A DNA stretch of 64,000 nt from Woronichinia naegeliana WA131 (GCA_025370055.1 CP073041.1:248001-312000), one strand, 5' to 3'; numbered from the stretch's first letter, positions 17,354 to 27,612 are shown. The notes: generated from the letters alone by a model not told the origin. Program-made: numbers and translations.

Positions 17354-17759
17354 AGTGTCAATCAATCAGCTTTCCGCATTGCATCGCCAAAATCAGTGGG
17401 TCGGTTTAGCAACTGTTGTGATGGTTAAAAGTAAAACTCAATTCGGTCATAAAACAACAGAGACGTTTCGCTATTATATTAGCAGTCTTCCTACGGATGC
17501 CGAACGTCATAGCCATGTGATTCGTTCTCACTGGAGTATTGAAAATAGTCTGCATTGGGTTTTAGATGTCACTTTTAATGAGGATGCGAGTCGAGTGCGT
17601 CAAGGTAATGCGGCTGATAATTTGGGCTTGCTCCGTCGTTTAAGTATTAATTTGCTTAAACATGAGCCATCTCAAAAAAGCTTGAAGATGAAGCGTTATT
17701 TGGCGGCGATGGACAACAATTTTCTTCTACAGGTTTTAGCAGCTAGTTCACGGGAGTGA
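17354..17759 (+). pseudogene. ISAs1-type transposase, C-terminal remnant
   Basis: About 130 residues homologous to, but clearly diverged from, the last third of the neighbouring ISAs1 transposase: [20 protein letters not shown] and [20 protein letters not shown] retain the catalytic Glu segment. The N-terminal two thirds are missing, so it cannot act. It belongs to a different, older ISAs1 lineage. Confidence 0.85.
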
Positions 17760-17787
17760 TATTCATGAGTATATTTAGCTTCAAATA

Positions 17788-17997
17788 GGGCTTGCTGAAA
17801 AAGTCCACAAAACGAACCTAGATGCCACAGGGCGCGAAAAATGGTGACTTCAGAGCTCAGTTTCCAGTTTTACCTCACATTTTTCCAGCAAAGTGCATGG
17901 ATTTTGAGCCTCCAAATGCCATAACCTTGCATCTGATCGTTTGTAAAATGCCTGAAAGTATTGTCTAGCAAGGATTTCATCCTTATTCAGCAAGCCC
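17788..17997. mobile_element. 210-bp MITE using IS5-type ends
   Basis: Ends GGGCTTGCTGAAAAAGTC and TTATTCAGCAAGCCC match the termini of the IS5/DUF772-type elements here, but the interior is unrelated and non-coding. A perfect 6-bp target duplication CAAATA lies at 17782-17787 and 17998-18003, the same length as the TAAGTA duplication of the full element at 20507. It is most simply a passenger mobilised in trans by that transposase. Confidence 0.85.
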
Positions 17998-18446
17998 CAA
18001 ATAGGAGGATTGGCAAAATATTGACACCAACAATTATGAATTAGCGAAATTACTTAACTGGACAGTGGGAAGTTTATGGATGGCAGAGAAGGTAATGACT
18101 ATGCGGCCAAAGTAAGTCTATCAGGACTTGGAAAAGGGTCAAGTTTAGCGGCAAGGAATTTAGGCAAAAGCAGACTAGGTGGACTTTGAGGAAAAATCAT
18201 TGGGGCTTGATGTTGGATGGCTAGTTGAGCAATGCGTTCACTAGGATAGCCATGGGAGGGTAGAGTCCGAAACCAGCGAGGGAAATTAGCCCAAATCCCC
18301 TGGGGTAACTCTAAGGAAAGAATTTGAAGTAAGCCGAGAACAATGACATGAAGATTAACAAAACGCTCAAAGGCTTCTACTTTGTTTAAAATCTGAGTCT
18401 GAACAGTTTGGGGATAGTCAGGGAGGATAAGATTGCTAGTGGTCTG

Positions 18447-19118
18447 TCAATTTTCTATTTGTGGATAAAGACGCTTGAGACGGATACGAGCCTCAGCCGT
18501 CGTGAATTGCCAATCTACCGACTTTTGGGAATGATTGCGCTGAGTGTACCAAGCCGTTGTTTCTTGCTCTAAAGTTTCCCGATCTGGAATTCGACGAGCT
18601 AGGCATTGCCGAGTCATTGCGGACAGCTCGTTTTCAGCAATATTAAGCCAACTGCCATGTTTTGGGGTATGGTGAATTTCCAACCGTTCGACTAGACGAC
18701 GAGCCGTGGAAGGCTCAAATGCTTCATATAGTGAGGCAAGTTTGTGAGTATTTAGCTGATCACATACTAAAATGACTTTGTCGTTATCAGCATAGTCGTT
18801 ATCGAGTAAATTCTTAATTTCTGTTGCCCAGTCAACCGATGTTCTACGTTCACTGACAACTGTCTTTCGCCACCCAGACAAGGGTTCTGTAAACATAAAG
18901 ATATTGGCTGTTCCATTGCGTTCATATTCGTAATCATGCGCCTCTGGCTGTCCAGGTTTGGCTGGTAGAGGAAGGCGGGTTTCTTTGACCAATTGTATAG
19001 GTTGCTCATCCATGCAAATCACTGGACAATTGGGGTCATAGGGTCGGTGATAAATTTCTAGAACATCTTCCATGTTAGACACAAATTCGGCACTCTTTTC
19101 TGGTGGAATCACGTACAT
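18447..19118 (-). CDS. IS630 transposase, catalytic part (OrfB)
   Basis: About 223 residues from an internal ATG, but the frame is open upstream to the A8 run at 19144-19151, where it overlaps OrfA. The DDE motif is intact: D in VICMDEQPIQLV, D in KVILVCDQLNTHK, and E in TPKHGSWLNIAENELSA. It is very likely made as a fusion with OrfA by -1 frameshifting, giving a protein of about 380 residues. Confidence 0.85.
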   Translation of the reverse strand: MYVIPPEKSAEFVSNMEDVLEIYHRPYDPNCPVICMDEQPIQLVKETRLPLPAKPGQPEAHDYEYERNGTANIFMFTEPLSGWRKTVVSERRTSVDWATEIKNLLDNDYADNDKVILVCDQLNTHKLASLYEAFEPSTARRLVERLEIHHTPKHGSWLNIAENELSAMTRQCLARRIPDRETLEQETTAWYTQRNHSQKSVDWQFTTAEARIRLKRLYPQIEN

Positions 19119-19135
19119 CTGTCGCAGATGAGGTT

Positions 19136-19579
19136 TTAGTTCGTTTTTTTTAACACTTGACGCACGGTTTCGTGACTAATTGCTGGCACAATTTCTAACT
19201 CGACCGCCTTGTCGGCTAGTAACCTCAATGTCCAACGGGCTTGACCAGCAGGCGGTTCTCCACAACGTAAGGCGATTAGTTTTGCTTCTACCTCTCCATC
19301 AATAATCGGTTGACGAGGCGGCGTTTTGCGGGGCTTGCGGCTTAATGCTGACTCCACACCTTCATTGACCAATCGCTCCCTGAGATTGGCGACTGTGTTA
19401 CGGTGACAACTAAAGGCGGCGGCAGCTTCCTCATCCGTCCATCCTTGTCCATTCACATCAATGTTTAACAGAATATTGGCGTGCTTAATTTTGTAAGCCG
19501 CTCCTTTGCCGATGGATACCAAATCTTTTAGGGTCTGACGTTCTTCTTGACTTAATCGGACAATATAGGTCTTGAGCAT
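19136..19579 (-). CDS. IS630 transposase, DNA-binding part (OrfA)
   Basis: 147 residues, MLKTYIVRLSQEERQTLKDL, with a helix-turn-helix region (TDEEAAAAFSCHRNTVANLR) and the linker PRKTPPRQPIIDGEVEAKL. It stops just after an A-run (VLKKTN). Slipping back one base there continues as NELKPHLRQMYVIPPEKS into OrfB. Confidence 0.88.
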   Translation of the reverse strand: MLKTYIVRLSQEERQTLKDLVSIGKGAAYKIKHANILLNIDVNGQGWTDEEAAAAFSCHRNTVANLRERLVNEGVESALSRKPRKTPPRQPIIDGEVEAKLIALRCGEPPAGQARWTLRLLADKAVELEIVPAISHETVRQVLKKTN

Positions 19580-20506
19580 GGTTACTTATTACGATATCTG
19601 TTGAGGTAATGAATAGCCTCTCCATTTTCCCTCAAATTCACAATCTTTAGCTTGACAGACCACTAGGCCAGGTCGGTAAAGTAGGAAGAGCCTTAAGCCA
19701 AAAACGATAGGCAAAGCCGCCCAAAAGATGGATTAATTGACGAAAAGTGACTTCAATCTTAAATCGGAGACCGTAAGCGGCAATAATCTCAGGTCCAGTC
19801 AAACAGAGGTCAGTAGAAAGCAGAATCAGTCTTTGTCCGTTGGGCAATTGGGTGAGGACAAACTTAACGAGCTGATGGGGACTATCCCAGTGGAACTCAA
19901 AGCACTGATAAGAAACGGAGACTTGTTGACCATAGAGCCAGACTTTAGCGGTGGGAAAATCCTCCACAAGAGCAAACAGGCTTTCTAGTTTTATTGAACT
20001 CCCCCAAAGCCGTGGTCGTCCTTTCCCCCTCGGGTGCGACCTTTAGTTGATAAAAGCTGTTGTAATCAGGGTTCTACAGGGAACCCATATTGATCAAGTT
20101 TTGCCCAAAATTGACTCCATCGTTCCTTGGTCAATACCAAAGCTCGTAGGCTCAAAATAATTCCTGCTCCTTTTTCCTTCCATCGCATCCCTGAACAACA
20201 TAATCGTTGTTTGACCAACGTCTTACAAGCTGCTTCCGTAACACCTGAACCAATCGGATACTTTTTCTCTAAGTATTCAGCATAATCCATTTGATGCTGA
20301 TGATTCTCGTAATAAGTAATCGCCGCTTGTAGTTTCTCGGTAAGATTCTTAGAATGACTTTTTTCTTCTTTGACTTCTTTCATCAGATTTAGCAGTTCTC
20401 CTGCTTTTCCTTTTTCATGCTTGAGTTCTCGACAATTTTCAGTCAACCATTCTTTTTGTTTTGACACGGTATTCGGATGCAACGCTTCTGCCAAGGCACC
20501 TAAGTA

Positions 20507-22194
20507 GGGCTTGCTGAAAAAGTCAAAAAACGAAAGAAATGTGGGTTAGGGAAGTATGGACTGAAAAAGCATAGATAACTTATCCTTATGGAAACAAATC
20601 AAAATACAGATTTTGTTTAATCTATTGTTCCTTTCTGTCTAAAAAGGTCAACACAAATCACTCCTCACAAAAGAGAGGAAAATTAACACCATTTTTCACA
20701 AGAAAAACGACTCTACAACTTTTTACTTTTTGTCTTCTGAAGTAGAGTAGAAAGATTCATTACCAAAAAGTTCATCGCAATTACCGTTTCCGAGGTCTCA
20801 GGTAGTTTGGCCATCACTCGACCAAGACTAAATTTCCTCTTTCCCTGTCCGAATTTACCCTCAATGGCATTACGCACTCTTTCATCTGAGCGTGCCTCTT
20901 TCTTTTTTTCTTTGCTCACCTCTTTCGGCGGTCTTCCCAATCGGGGACCACTCATTCTTATATCCCTTTCTTTACAATAAGCTCGATTCGCTTTTGTTCG
21001 ATAGATTTTATCCACATGAACCGATTCCGGATAACATCCTGTTTCCCTTTTATATTCTTCTATTCGCGCTTGTAAATCTCCCGATTCGTTGTAATTATCC
21101 CAACTTAATTTGTCTAAGAAGACAAAGCCATTCACATTACTTGCCGATATTTTAGCTCCAAACTCTACTGCTTTTCCCGCTTTTCCACGCACTATTGGAC
21201 GCACGTGAGGTTGGCTTACACTCACAATTCTGTTTTCTACTTTATTTGTCTTTTTTTCATACATTTCTAACTGTTGCTCATACACTTTTCCTATCGTTAC
21301 AAGCTCTTCTTGCTCTTTTTTCGTTAGTTTTTCTAACTTTGCTCCCTCTTCTATCATTTTTTCTATATCAGACAAGTTTCTTTTTATATATCCTAGTTGT
21401 TTTTTTGTTCCTTTTCTTCTTTCTTTTTTTGACACACGACGTTTTTTTGCTATGGCTAAGTACTCTTTTCTTGCCACTTCCCTATAAGTCCTCGGCTTTT
21501 CTTTCCTTTTCTCTTTTATTTCTTCATACAGCTTATCTATTATTTTTTCTGTTTTTTCTCTGGCATCATTCAATATTCCTATATCCGTTGGATATTTTAT
21601 ATCTGCTGGTGTACAAGTCGCATCTAACAATAACTTTCCTTCATTTTCTTTTTTTTCTGACGCTACACCCGTCGCTTTTTTTTCTATTTCTTTATTAATT
21701 TTATTTATTAATTCCATTCCTATTTTTTTACGAAAATGAACCATCATTGACGCATTAAATGCTTCTTTGCTACTATAGCTTTCCATTCCTATAAAGTACT
21801 GTAAATAAGGGTTCTCTTTTATTTGTTCTACTGTTTCTCTGTCACTTTTTCCTGAAATTTCTTTGATAATTAATGCTCCTAATGCCATTCTAAATGATTT
21901 GGCTGGGGCTCCTTTTTTTTCTGTGAAGTTTTTTGCATATTCTTCCTCATATTCTTCCCAAAGAATCATTTTTGACATTTCTATCCAACGATTTTCTTCG
22001 TCTAACTGCCCGCCGAACAGATTTTTCAAGTTTTCTGGTGTTTCAATTGAGTACTGTTGCTTTCGGTACATCTGCTTTCTCTCTTCTTAATGCAATGGTT
22101 TTGAGGCATTCTACCCTATTTTCGTGCATTCTAGCGGTTCTTAATTCGCCTACTATTTTTCTCCGTAAAGGTTTCAGCTTTTTTCAGCAAGCCC
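20507..22194 (-). mobile_element. IS5/DUF772-type element, copy b (1688 bp, intact)
   Basis: Bounded by GGGCTTGCTGAAAAAGTC and CAGCAAGCCC, with a perfect 6-bp duplication TAAGTA at 20501-20506 and 22195-22200. It is inserted in the ISKra4-type 1 transposase gene. This copy defines the true ends and target-duplication length of the element. Confidence 0.93.
20713..22071 (-). CDS. IS5/DUF772-type transposase
   Basis: 452 residues, intact. The N-terminal DUF772-like domain (FRMALGALIIKEISGKSDRE) is followed by a long basic, glutamate-rich linker (about residues 160-270), and a C-terminal catalytic region with GKAVEFGAKISASNVNGFVF, YPESVHVDKIYRTKANRAYC and VRNAIEGKFGQGKRKFSLGR, where the final Glu lies. 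Identical to the copy at 31377 except for about one residue. The A/T-rich composition and AAA-rich codon use contrast with the chromosomal genes. Confidence 0.9.
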   Translation of the reverse strand: MYRKQQYSIETPENLKNLFGGQLDEENRWIEMSKMILWEEYEEEYAKNFTEKKGAPAKSFRMALGALIIKEISGKSDRETVEQIKENPYLQYFIGMESYSSKEAFNASMMVHFRKKIGMELINKINKEIEKKATGVASEKKENEGKLLLDATCTPADIKYPTDIGILNDAREKTEKIIDKLYEEIKEKRKEKPRTYREVARKEYLAIAKKRRVSKKERRKGTKKQLGYIKRNLSDIEKMIEEGAKLEKLTKKEQEELVTIGKVYEQQLEMYEKKTNKVENRIVSVSQPHVRPIVRGKAGKAVEFGAKISASNVNGFVFLDKLSWDNYNESGDLQARIEEYKRETGCYPESVHVDKIYRTKANRAYCKERDIRMSGPRLGRPPKEVSKEKKKEARSDERVRNAIEGKFGQGKRKFSLGRVMAKLPETSETVIAMNFLVMNLSTLLQKTKSKKL

Positions 22195-23281
22195 TAAGTA
22201 ACCAGAGGCATGATAGAAATCTAATATCTGTTCTTCCGTTTGCTTTTCTAAAAACTTCCAATTTGATTCTGCCCCGTCTGCTATCCCGACCAATGTTGCC
22301 TCTGGATAACGGTTTTTCGCTCGCTCAATTTCTCTTTCTAATCTTTCTAGAAAACTCTTTTTTCCATACTCTGGTGCCGCACCTAGATAGATTGTAGGTT
22401 GACGTTCGCCTTCACTATCGTATAGGGAAACGGTTCCCACCATTGCTTCACGGTAGCCATCCTCACACATCAGCATACAGGTTCCATCTAATCCTATTCC
22501 CACTGTTGCAATTTGGCTATCCTCCTTGGGCGGGGCATAACTCCACGCTTCTTCTTTTGCCTGTACCACACTTCCTACTGCTTCACTCAATCTTTGGATA
22601 TAGGATAGCGCTACTTTTCTACCATGATTTTCTAATAAATCATTTTTCACCTCTTTGCCTGCCATCCCTGACATTTTTGAGGATACCTGTTTTGCCAATA
22701 ATGGCGTTGATGTTATGATTATCCTTGCTTCTCTTTCTAAGGGGCAATACGTTTTTCCTCAAAGGTGAACGCTGATATACATGACGATTCACTATAACCT
22801 CACCATAAGGTGTTTGATATTCTTTCGGTTGCTCTCCCTTACTCTTCCAGATTTCTTCACCGATTTTTAAGGGTGAACCATCTGTATCTAAATATTTCAA
22901 GGCTTCTTTGCTGGCGATGCAACCTACTTCGTTTAAGCCTTTTTGAATATTTATTTCTGTATCCAACATTGAACGACTTAGTTCTAATGTTAGTTCTATT
23001 TTTATCTTTGAACCCTCTACATTAATTAGTTTTGCTGTCATCATTGTTTCCTCTTTGTCACTTTTCATCTCATGTTAACACTTTTCTTTTCCTTCATCAA
23101 CTAAAGGTCGCACCCTCCCCCTCAAGGTCGGAACGGAAGAAAAGGGAGCATATGCCACTGTAGAGCAACGCACTCGGGTGATGAGATGCAAGGCATTTTG
23201 GCGAAAACTTTTGAGCACTGCTCCACAAGCGAAGTAAGCATCCAAAATCACATAGCTTCCCGCCTCTGCGTAGGCGTAGGT

Positions 23282-24671
23282 GGGTGTGACCTTTAGTTGA
23301 TGAAGGAAAAGAAAAGTGTTAACATGAGATGAAAAGTGACAAAGAGGAAACAATGATGACAGCAAAACTAATTAATGTAGAGGGTTCAAAGATAAAAATA
23401 GAACTAACATTAGAACTCAGTCGTTCAATGTTGGATACAGAAATAAATATTCAAAAAGGCTTAAACGAAGTAGGTTGCATCGCCAGCAAAGAAGCCTTGA
23501 AATATTTAGATACAGATGGTTCACCCTTAAAAATCGGTGAAGAAATCTGGAAGAGTAAGGGAGAGCAACCGAAAGAATATCAAACACCTTATGGTGAGGT
23601 TATAGTGAATCGTCATGTATATCAGCGTTCACCTTTGAGGAAAAACGTATTGCCCCTTAGAAAGAGAAGCAAGGATAATCATAACATCAACGCCATTATT
23701 GGCAAAACAGGTATCCTCAAAAATGTCAGGGATGGCAGGCAAAGAGGTGAAAAATGATTTATTAGAAAATCATGGTAGAAAAGTAGCGCTATCCTATATC
23801 CAAAGATTGAGTGAAGCAGTAGGAAGTGTGGTACAGGCAAAAGAAGAAGCGTGGAGTTATGCCCCGCCCAAGGAGGATAGCCAAATTGCAACAGTGGGAA
23901 TAGGATTAGATGGAACCTGTATGCTGATGTGTGAGGATGGCTACCGTGAAGCAATGGTGGGAACCGTTTCCCTATACGATAGTGAAGGCGAACGTCAACC
24001 TACAATCTATCTAGGTGCGGCACCAGAGTATGGAAAAAAGAGTTTTCTAGAAAGATTAGAAAGAGAAATTGAGCGAGCGAAAAACCGTTATCCAGAGGCA
24101 ACATTGGTCGGGATAGCAGACGGGGCAGAATCAAATTGGAAGTTTTTAGAAAAGCAAACGGAAGAACAGATATTAGATTTCTATCATGCCTCTGGTTACT
24201 TAGGTGCCTTGGCAGAAGCGTTGCATCCGAATACCGTGTCAAAACAAAAAGAATGGTTGACTGAAAATTGTCGAGAACTCAAGCATGAAAAAGGAAAAGC
24301 AGGAGAACTGCTAAATCTGATGAAAGAAGTCAAAGAAGAAAAAAGTCATTCTAAGAATCTTACCGAGAAACTACAAGCGGCGATTACTTATTACGAGAAT
24401 CATCAGCATCAAATGGATTATGCTGAATACTTAGAGAAAAAGTATCCGATTGGTTCAGGTGTTACGGAAGCAGCTTGTAAGACGTTGGTCAAACAACGAT
24501 TATGTTGTTCAGGAATGCGATGGAAGGAAAAAGGAGCAGGAATTATTTTGAGCCTACGAGCTTTGGTATTGACCAAGGAACGATGGAGTCAATTTTGGGC
24601 AAAACTTGATCAATATGGGTTCCCTGTAGAACCCTGATTACAACAGCTTTTATCAACTAAAGGTCGCACCC
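23282..24671 (+). mobile_element. ISKra4-type element 2 (1390 bp)
   Basis: Ends GGGTGTGACCTTTAGTTGAT (one base off consensus) and ATCAACTAAAGGTCGCACCC, with 8-bp duplication GCGTAGGT at 23274-23281 and 24672-24679. An extra GCGTAG precedes the left duplication. Confidence 0.92.
23329..24637 (+). pseudogene. ISKra4-type transposase with shared +1 frameshift
   Basis: Frame 1 (23329-23757) gives the N-terminal domain to YQRSPLRKNVLPL. Frame 2 (to 24637) gives the catalytic part, with VGIGLDGTCMLMCEDGYREA, ATLVGIADGAESNWKFLE and the C-terminal KKYPIGSGVTEAACKTLVKQ. The 1309-nt span is one base longer than the intact 1308-nt gene. At the break CCTTTG replaces GTAGG. Either it is dead and moved in trans, or it needs frameshifting. 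Confidence 0.85.
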
Positions 24672-24830
24672 GCGTAGGTAGTGCAAAGCTCCCCCATTTT
24701 CGTGACTAGAGTAGTCTTCTCTTTTTTGCTGCCTTTTTTCCCTTCCTTTGCCGTTGCTTTGGACTTGATGCCATCGTCTAGCCGCAACACTAAGGGCAAG
24801 GCAAAGCAGGCTTTTCCTGCTCCCACCAAA

Positions 24831-26220
24831 GGGTGCGACCTTTAGTTGATGAAGGAAAAGAAAAGTGTTAACATGAGATGAAAAGTGACAAAGAGGAAAC
24901 AATGATGACAGCAAAACTAATTAATGTAGAGGGTTCAAAGATAAAAATAGAACTAACATTAGAACTAAGTCGTTCAATGTTGGATACAGAAATAAATATT
25001 CAAAAAGGCTTAAACGAAGTAGGTTGCATCGCCAGCAAAGAAGCCTTGAAATATTTAGATACAGATGGTTCACCCTTAAAAATCGGTGAAGAAATCTGGA
25101 AGAGTAAGGGAGAGCAACCGAAAGAATATCAAACACCTTATGGTGAGGTTATAGTGAATCGTCATGTATATCAGCGTTCACCTTTGAGGAAAAACGTATT
25201 GCCCCTTAGAAAGAGAAGCAAGGATAATCATAACATCAACGCCATTATTGGCAAAACAGGTATCCTCAAAAATGTCAGGGATGGCAGGCAAAGAGGTGAA
25301 AAATGATTTATTAGAAAATCATGGTAGAAAAGTAGCGCTATCCTATATCCAAAGATTGAGTGAAGCAGTAGGAAGTGTGGTACAGGCAAAAGAAGAAGCG
25401 TGGAGTTATGCCCCGCCCAAGGAGGATAGCCAAATTGCAACAGTGGGAATAGGATTAGATGGAACCTGTATGCTGATGTGTGAGGATGGCTACCGTGAAG
25501 CAATGGTGGGAACCGTTTCCCTATACGATAGTGAAGGCGAACGTCAACCTACAATCTATCTAGGTGCGGCACCAGAGTATGGAAAAAAGAGTTTTCTAGA
25601 AAGATTAGAAAGAGAAATTGAGCGAGCGAAAAACCGTTATCCAGAGGCAACATTGGTCGGGATAGCAGACGGGGCAGAATCAAATTGGAAGTTTTTAGAA
25701 AAGCAAACGGAAGAACAGATATTAGATTTCTATCATGCCTCTGGTTACTTAGGTGCCTTGGCAGAAGCGTTGCATCCGAATACCGTGTCAAAACAAAAAG
25801 AATGGTTGACTGAAAATTGTCGAGAACTCAAGCATGAAAAAGGAAAAGCAGGAGAACTGCTAAATCTGATGAAAGAAGTCAAAGAAGAAAAAAGTCATTC
25901 TAAGAATCTTACCGAGAAACTACAAGCGGCGATTACTTATTACGAGAATCATCAGCATCAAATGGATTATGCTGAATACATAGAGAAAAAGTATCCGATT
26001 GGTTCAGGTGTTACGGAAGCAGCTTGTAAGACGTTGGTCAAACAACGATTATGTTGTTCAGGGATGCGATGGAAGGAAAAAGGAGCAGGAATTATTTTGA
26101 GCCTACGAGCTTTGGTATTGACCAAGGAACGATGGAGTCAATTTTGGGCAAAACTTGATCAATATGGGTTCCCTGTAGAACCCTGATTACAACAGCTTTT
26201 ATCAACTAAAGGTCGCACCC
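24831..26220 (+). mobile_element. ISKra4-type element 3 (1390 bp)
   Basis: Perfect ends GGGTGCGACCTTTAGTTGAT and ATCAACTAAAGGTCGCACCC; 8-bp duplication CCACCAAA at 24823-24830 and 26221-26228. Same orientation as element 2, opposite to element 1. Confidence 0.93.
24878..26186 (+). pseudogene. ISKra4-type transposase with shared +1 frameshift
   Basis: Same structure and same CCTTTG frameshift allele as element 2, with one amino-acid difference in the C-terminal half (AEYIEKKYPIG against AEYLEKKYPIG). The catalytic segments are otherwise preserved. Confidence 0.85.
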
Positions 26221-27196
26221 CCACCAAAACACTCAAGGCATTGAAGTAATGCCCCCTTATCCATTCTGGCTTCGCCACATTTCCGGATTCTTGGTGTAGT
26301 CGTTTTACCCCTGGCATCTTGCGCCCTTCTTTCCCCACTTTGATTCCATCCCCCACATACACTCGTTTTTCCTTGATTCGATATAGATTTTCATGCTGAC
26401 TTACCCACTTCGACCATCCCAAGGTCAGTCCTTTGACGTTAAATGCCTTGGATTCAAACCAATGTAGTGCCTGATGGTAGTAGCTCTCTGTTAACCCTAA
26501 GGCATTGACATAGCTTGTTATTGCGCTCGGTTGGCTGTTGAGCACTACTCCCCAGGCTAATAGGATAAACCATTGGTACGTTGCTTCTCGGCTAAAGGCG
26601 GGACGGAGATTCTCTAGGATTTGCTCTAGTCGCTGACATAGTTGCATAATTGATAGATAGCACTGGCTATCGATTTTCTATATCAGCCAGTTTCGGACAT
26701 AACGGCACTCTTGGGTATCGCATGTCCGATTTTCTTTTCTCACTTACCCTGCTCGAGAACTTCCCACTGTCCAGTTACTTAATCTTTTAGAGTTTAAGTT
26801 GATTTTCTTCTCTTTTTAGTTTTTGATATAGTCTATTTTTAAGCTAGATTTCTTTTTTGATTCCACTCTACTAATATGCGATTACCCTGTGGTTCTCATT
26901 TTCGGTTTTCCAACGAGAGCGAGCGACACTGACTAACTCAACAATGTTATCGGCTTGGGGAAAAAGGTCGGTAATCCAATCGTTGTGAAAGAGAACCTGA
27001 CCGTCAGAACGGCGAGTAACAGTGACCTCAAACCAATGAGTATTGAGGGCGGCGGAACCATCTTTTAGGGGCAAGTGATAAGTCCAACGATAATGATAGT
27101 CATGCCAATCGCGACCATGACGACGACGCTCATGGAAAGAGTAAACTTCCCCAATCTTCTCGGCATAGTCCAAAAACTCATAGAGAGTAGGGTGAG

Positions 27197-27401
27197 CAGC
27201 AATTCTAAATTTGCGCTGTAGCAAGGGTTTCAGGTTTTAGTTCGCGTAATACGGGGGAAAATTCAACGGGATTAACAAGTTCATTTTACGAGTCTTCAAG
27301 CTTTTAGGCACAATAGTACGCCTAGGATTGCCCCAAAAACCCCTTTTAAATGTTCTTTAAATCCCTAAAAGGCTTGCTGTGTCTAAAACTGAGAATTGCT
27401 G
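27197..27401 (+). mobile_element. 205-bp MITE, copy 1
   Basis: Starts CAGCAATTCTAAATTTGCG and ends ACTGAGAATTGCTG. It is the near-perfect reverse complement of 27613-27818. The 9-bp string AACTACTAA follows it at 27402-27410. Confidence 0.85.
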
Positions 27402-27612
27402 AACTACTAAAGACCAGAGGAATATTGACTCGGTATGAGGTGTTAGACAAGCAATTACTAATTCCGCTAGATGGCACAGAGTATTTCTCCTCCCAAAATA
27501 TCCACTGTGAGCAATGTTCCCATCGAACCCATAAAAACGGGACAGTGACTTACTTTCATTCGGCAATTTTACCTGTAATTGTCTCACCTCAGCAAAAAGC
27601 AGTGATTAGTCT

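Larger units (their letters stand above)
18439..19663 (-). mobile_element. IS630-family element
   Basis: Ends GTGGTCTGTCAA and TTGACAGACCAC lie next to TA on both sides (18437-18438 and 19664-19665), the TA duplication characteristic of IS630/Tc1. It is inserted in the host transposase gene between codons for TWP and SNL. Confidence 0.9.
20066..23068 (-). pseudogene. ISKra4-type transposase, interrupted and frameshifted
   Basis: The N-terminal part (22640-23068), middle (22195-22698) and C-terminal part (20066-20506) together match the intact 435-residue transposase at 50640. Two lesions exist: the IS5-type insertion between codons of SGYLG and ALAEAL, and a +1 length change after YQRS (the intact copy reads VGGKTYCPLERE; here the frame gives PLRKNVLPLRK). 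The same +1 change is in elements 2 and 3. Confidence 0.88.
20032..23115 (-). mobile_element. ISKra4-type element 1, split by IS5-type element
   Basis: Ends GGGTGCGACCTTTAGTTGAT (20032) and ATCAACTAAAGGTCGCACCC (ending 23115), with 8-bp duplication TCCCCCTC at 20024-20031 and 23116-23123. Its 3084 bp equal 1390 (element) + 1688 (IS5-type) + 6 (TAAGTA duplication), so nothing was lost. Confidence 0.92.
18099..26647 (-). pseudogene. Host DDE transposase gene split by four insertions
   Basis: It reads on the minus strand from MQLCQRLEQIL at 26647 to the stop at 18099. Subtracting the IS630 plus TA (1227 nt), ISKra4-type 1 plus 8 bp (3092), and ISKra4-type 2 and 3 plus 8 bp each (1398 each) from 8549 nt gives 1434 nt, exactly 477 residues plus a stop. 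The sequence rejoins in frame at each site (for example LPTLPTW to SNLILPDYPQ). Versus the copy at 2719 it has one extra in-frame 6-bp repeat (YAYAEAG instead of YAEAG). The last segment, with LGLLQILSLELPQGIWANFP, gives the C-terminus missing from the other copy. Confidence 0.85.
18058..26774 (-). mobile_element. 8.7-kb nested transposon (host: CTGGACAG-ended DDE element)
   Basis: The outer ends CTGGACAGTGGGAAGTT (18058) and AACTTCCCACTGTCCAG (ending 26774) are inverted repeats bounded by an 8-bp duplication TTACTTAA on both sides. Inside are an IS630 (18439-19663), ISKra4-type 1 (20032-23115, itself split by an IS5-type element), ISKra4-type 2 (23282-24671) and ISKra4-type 3 (24831-26220). 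Each has its own target duplication. Removing all of them leaves a host element of about 1.6 kb. Confidence 0.9.

Noticed and set aside
27350-27401. N-terminal end of the plus-strand open frame at 27350-27631
   Set aside because: The first ~17 codons lie in the MITE; only the part from 27402 is transposase sequence.
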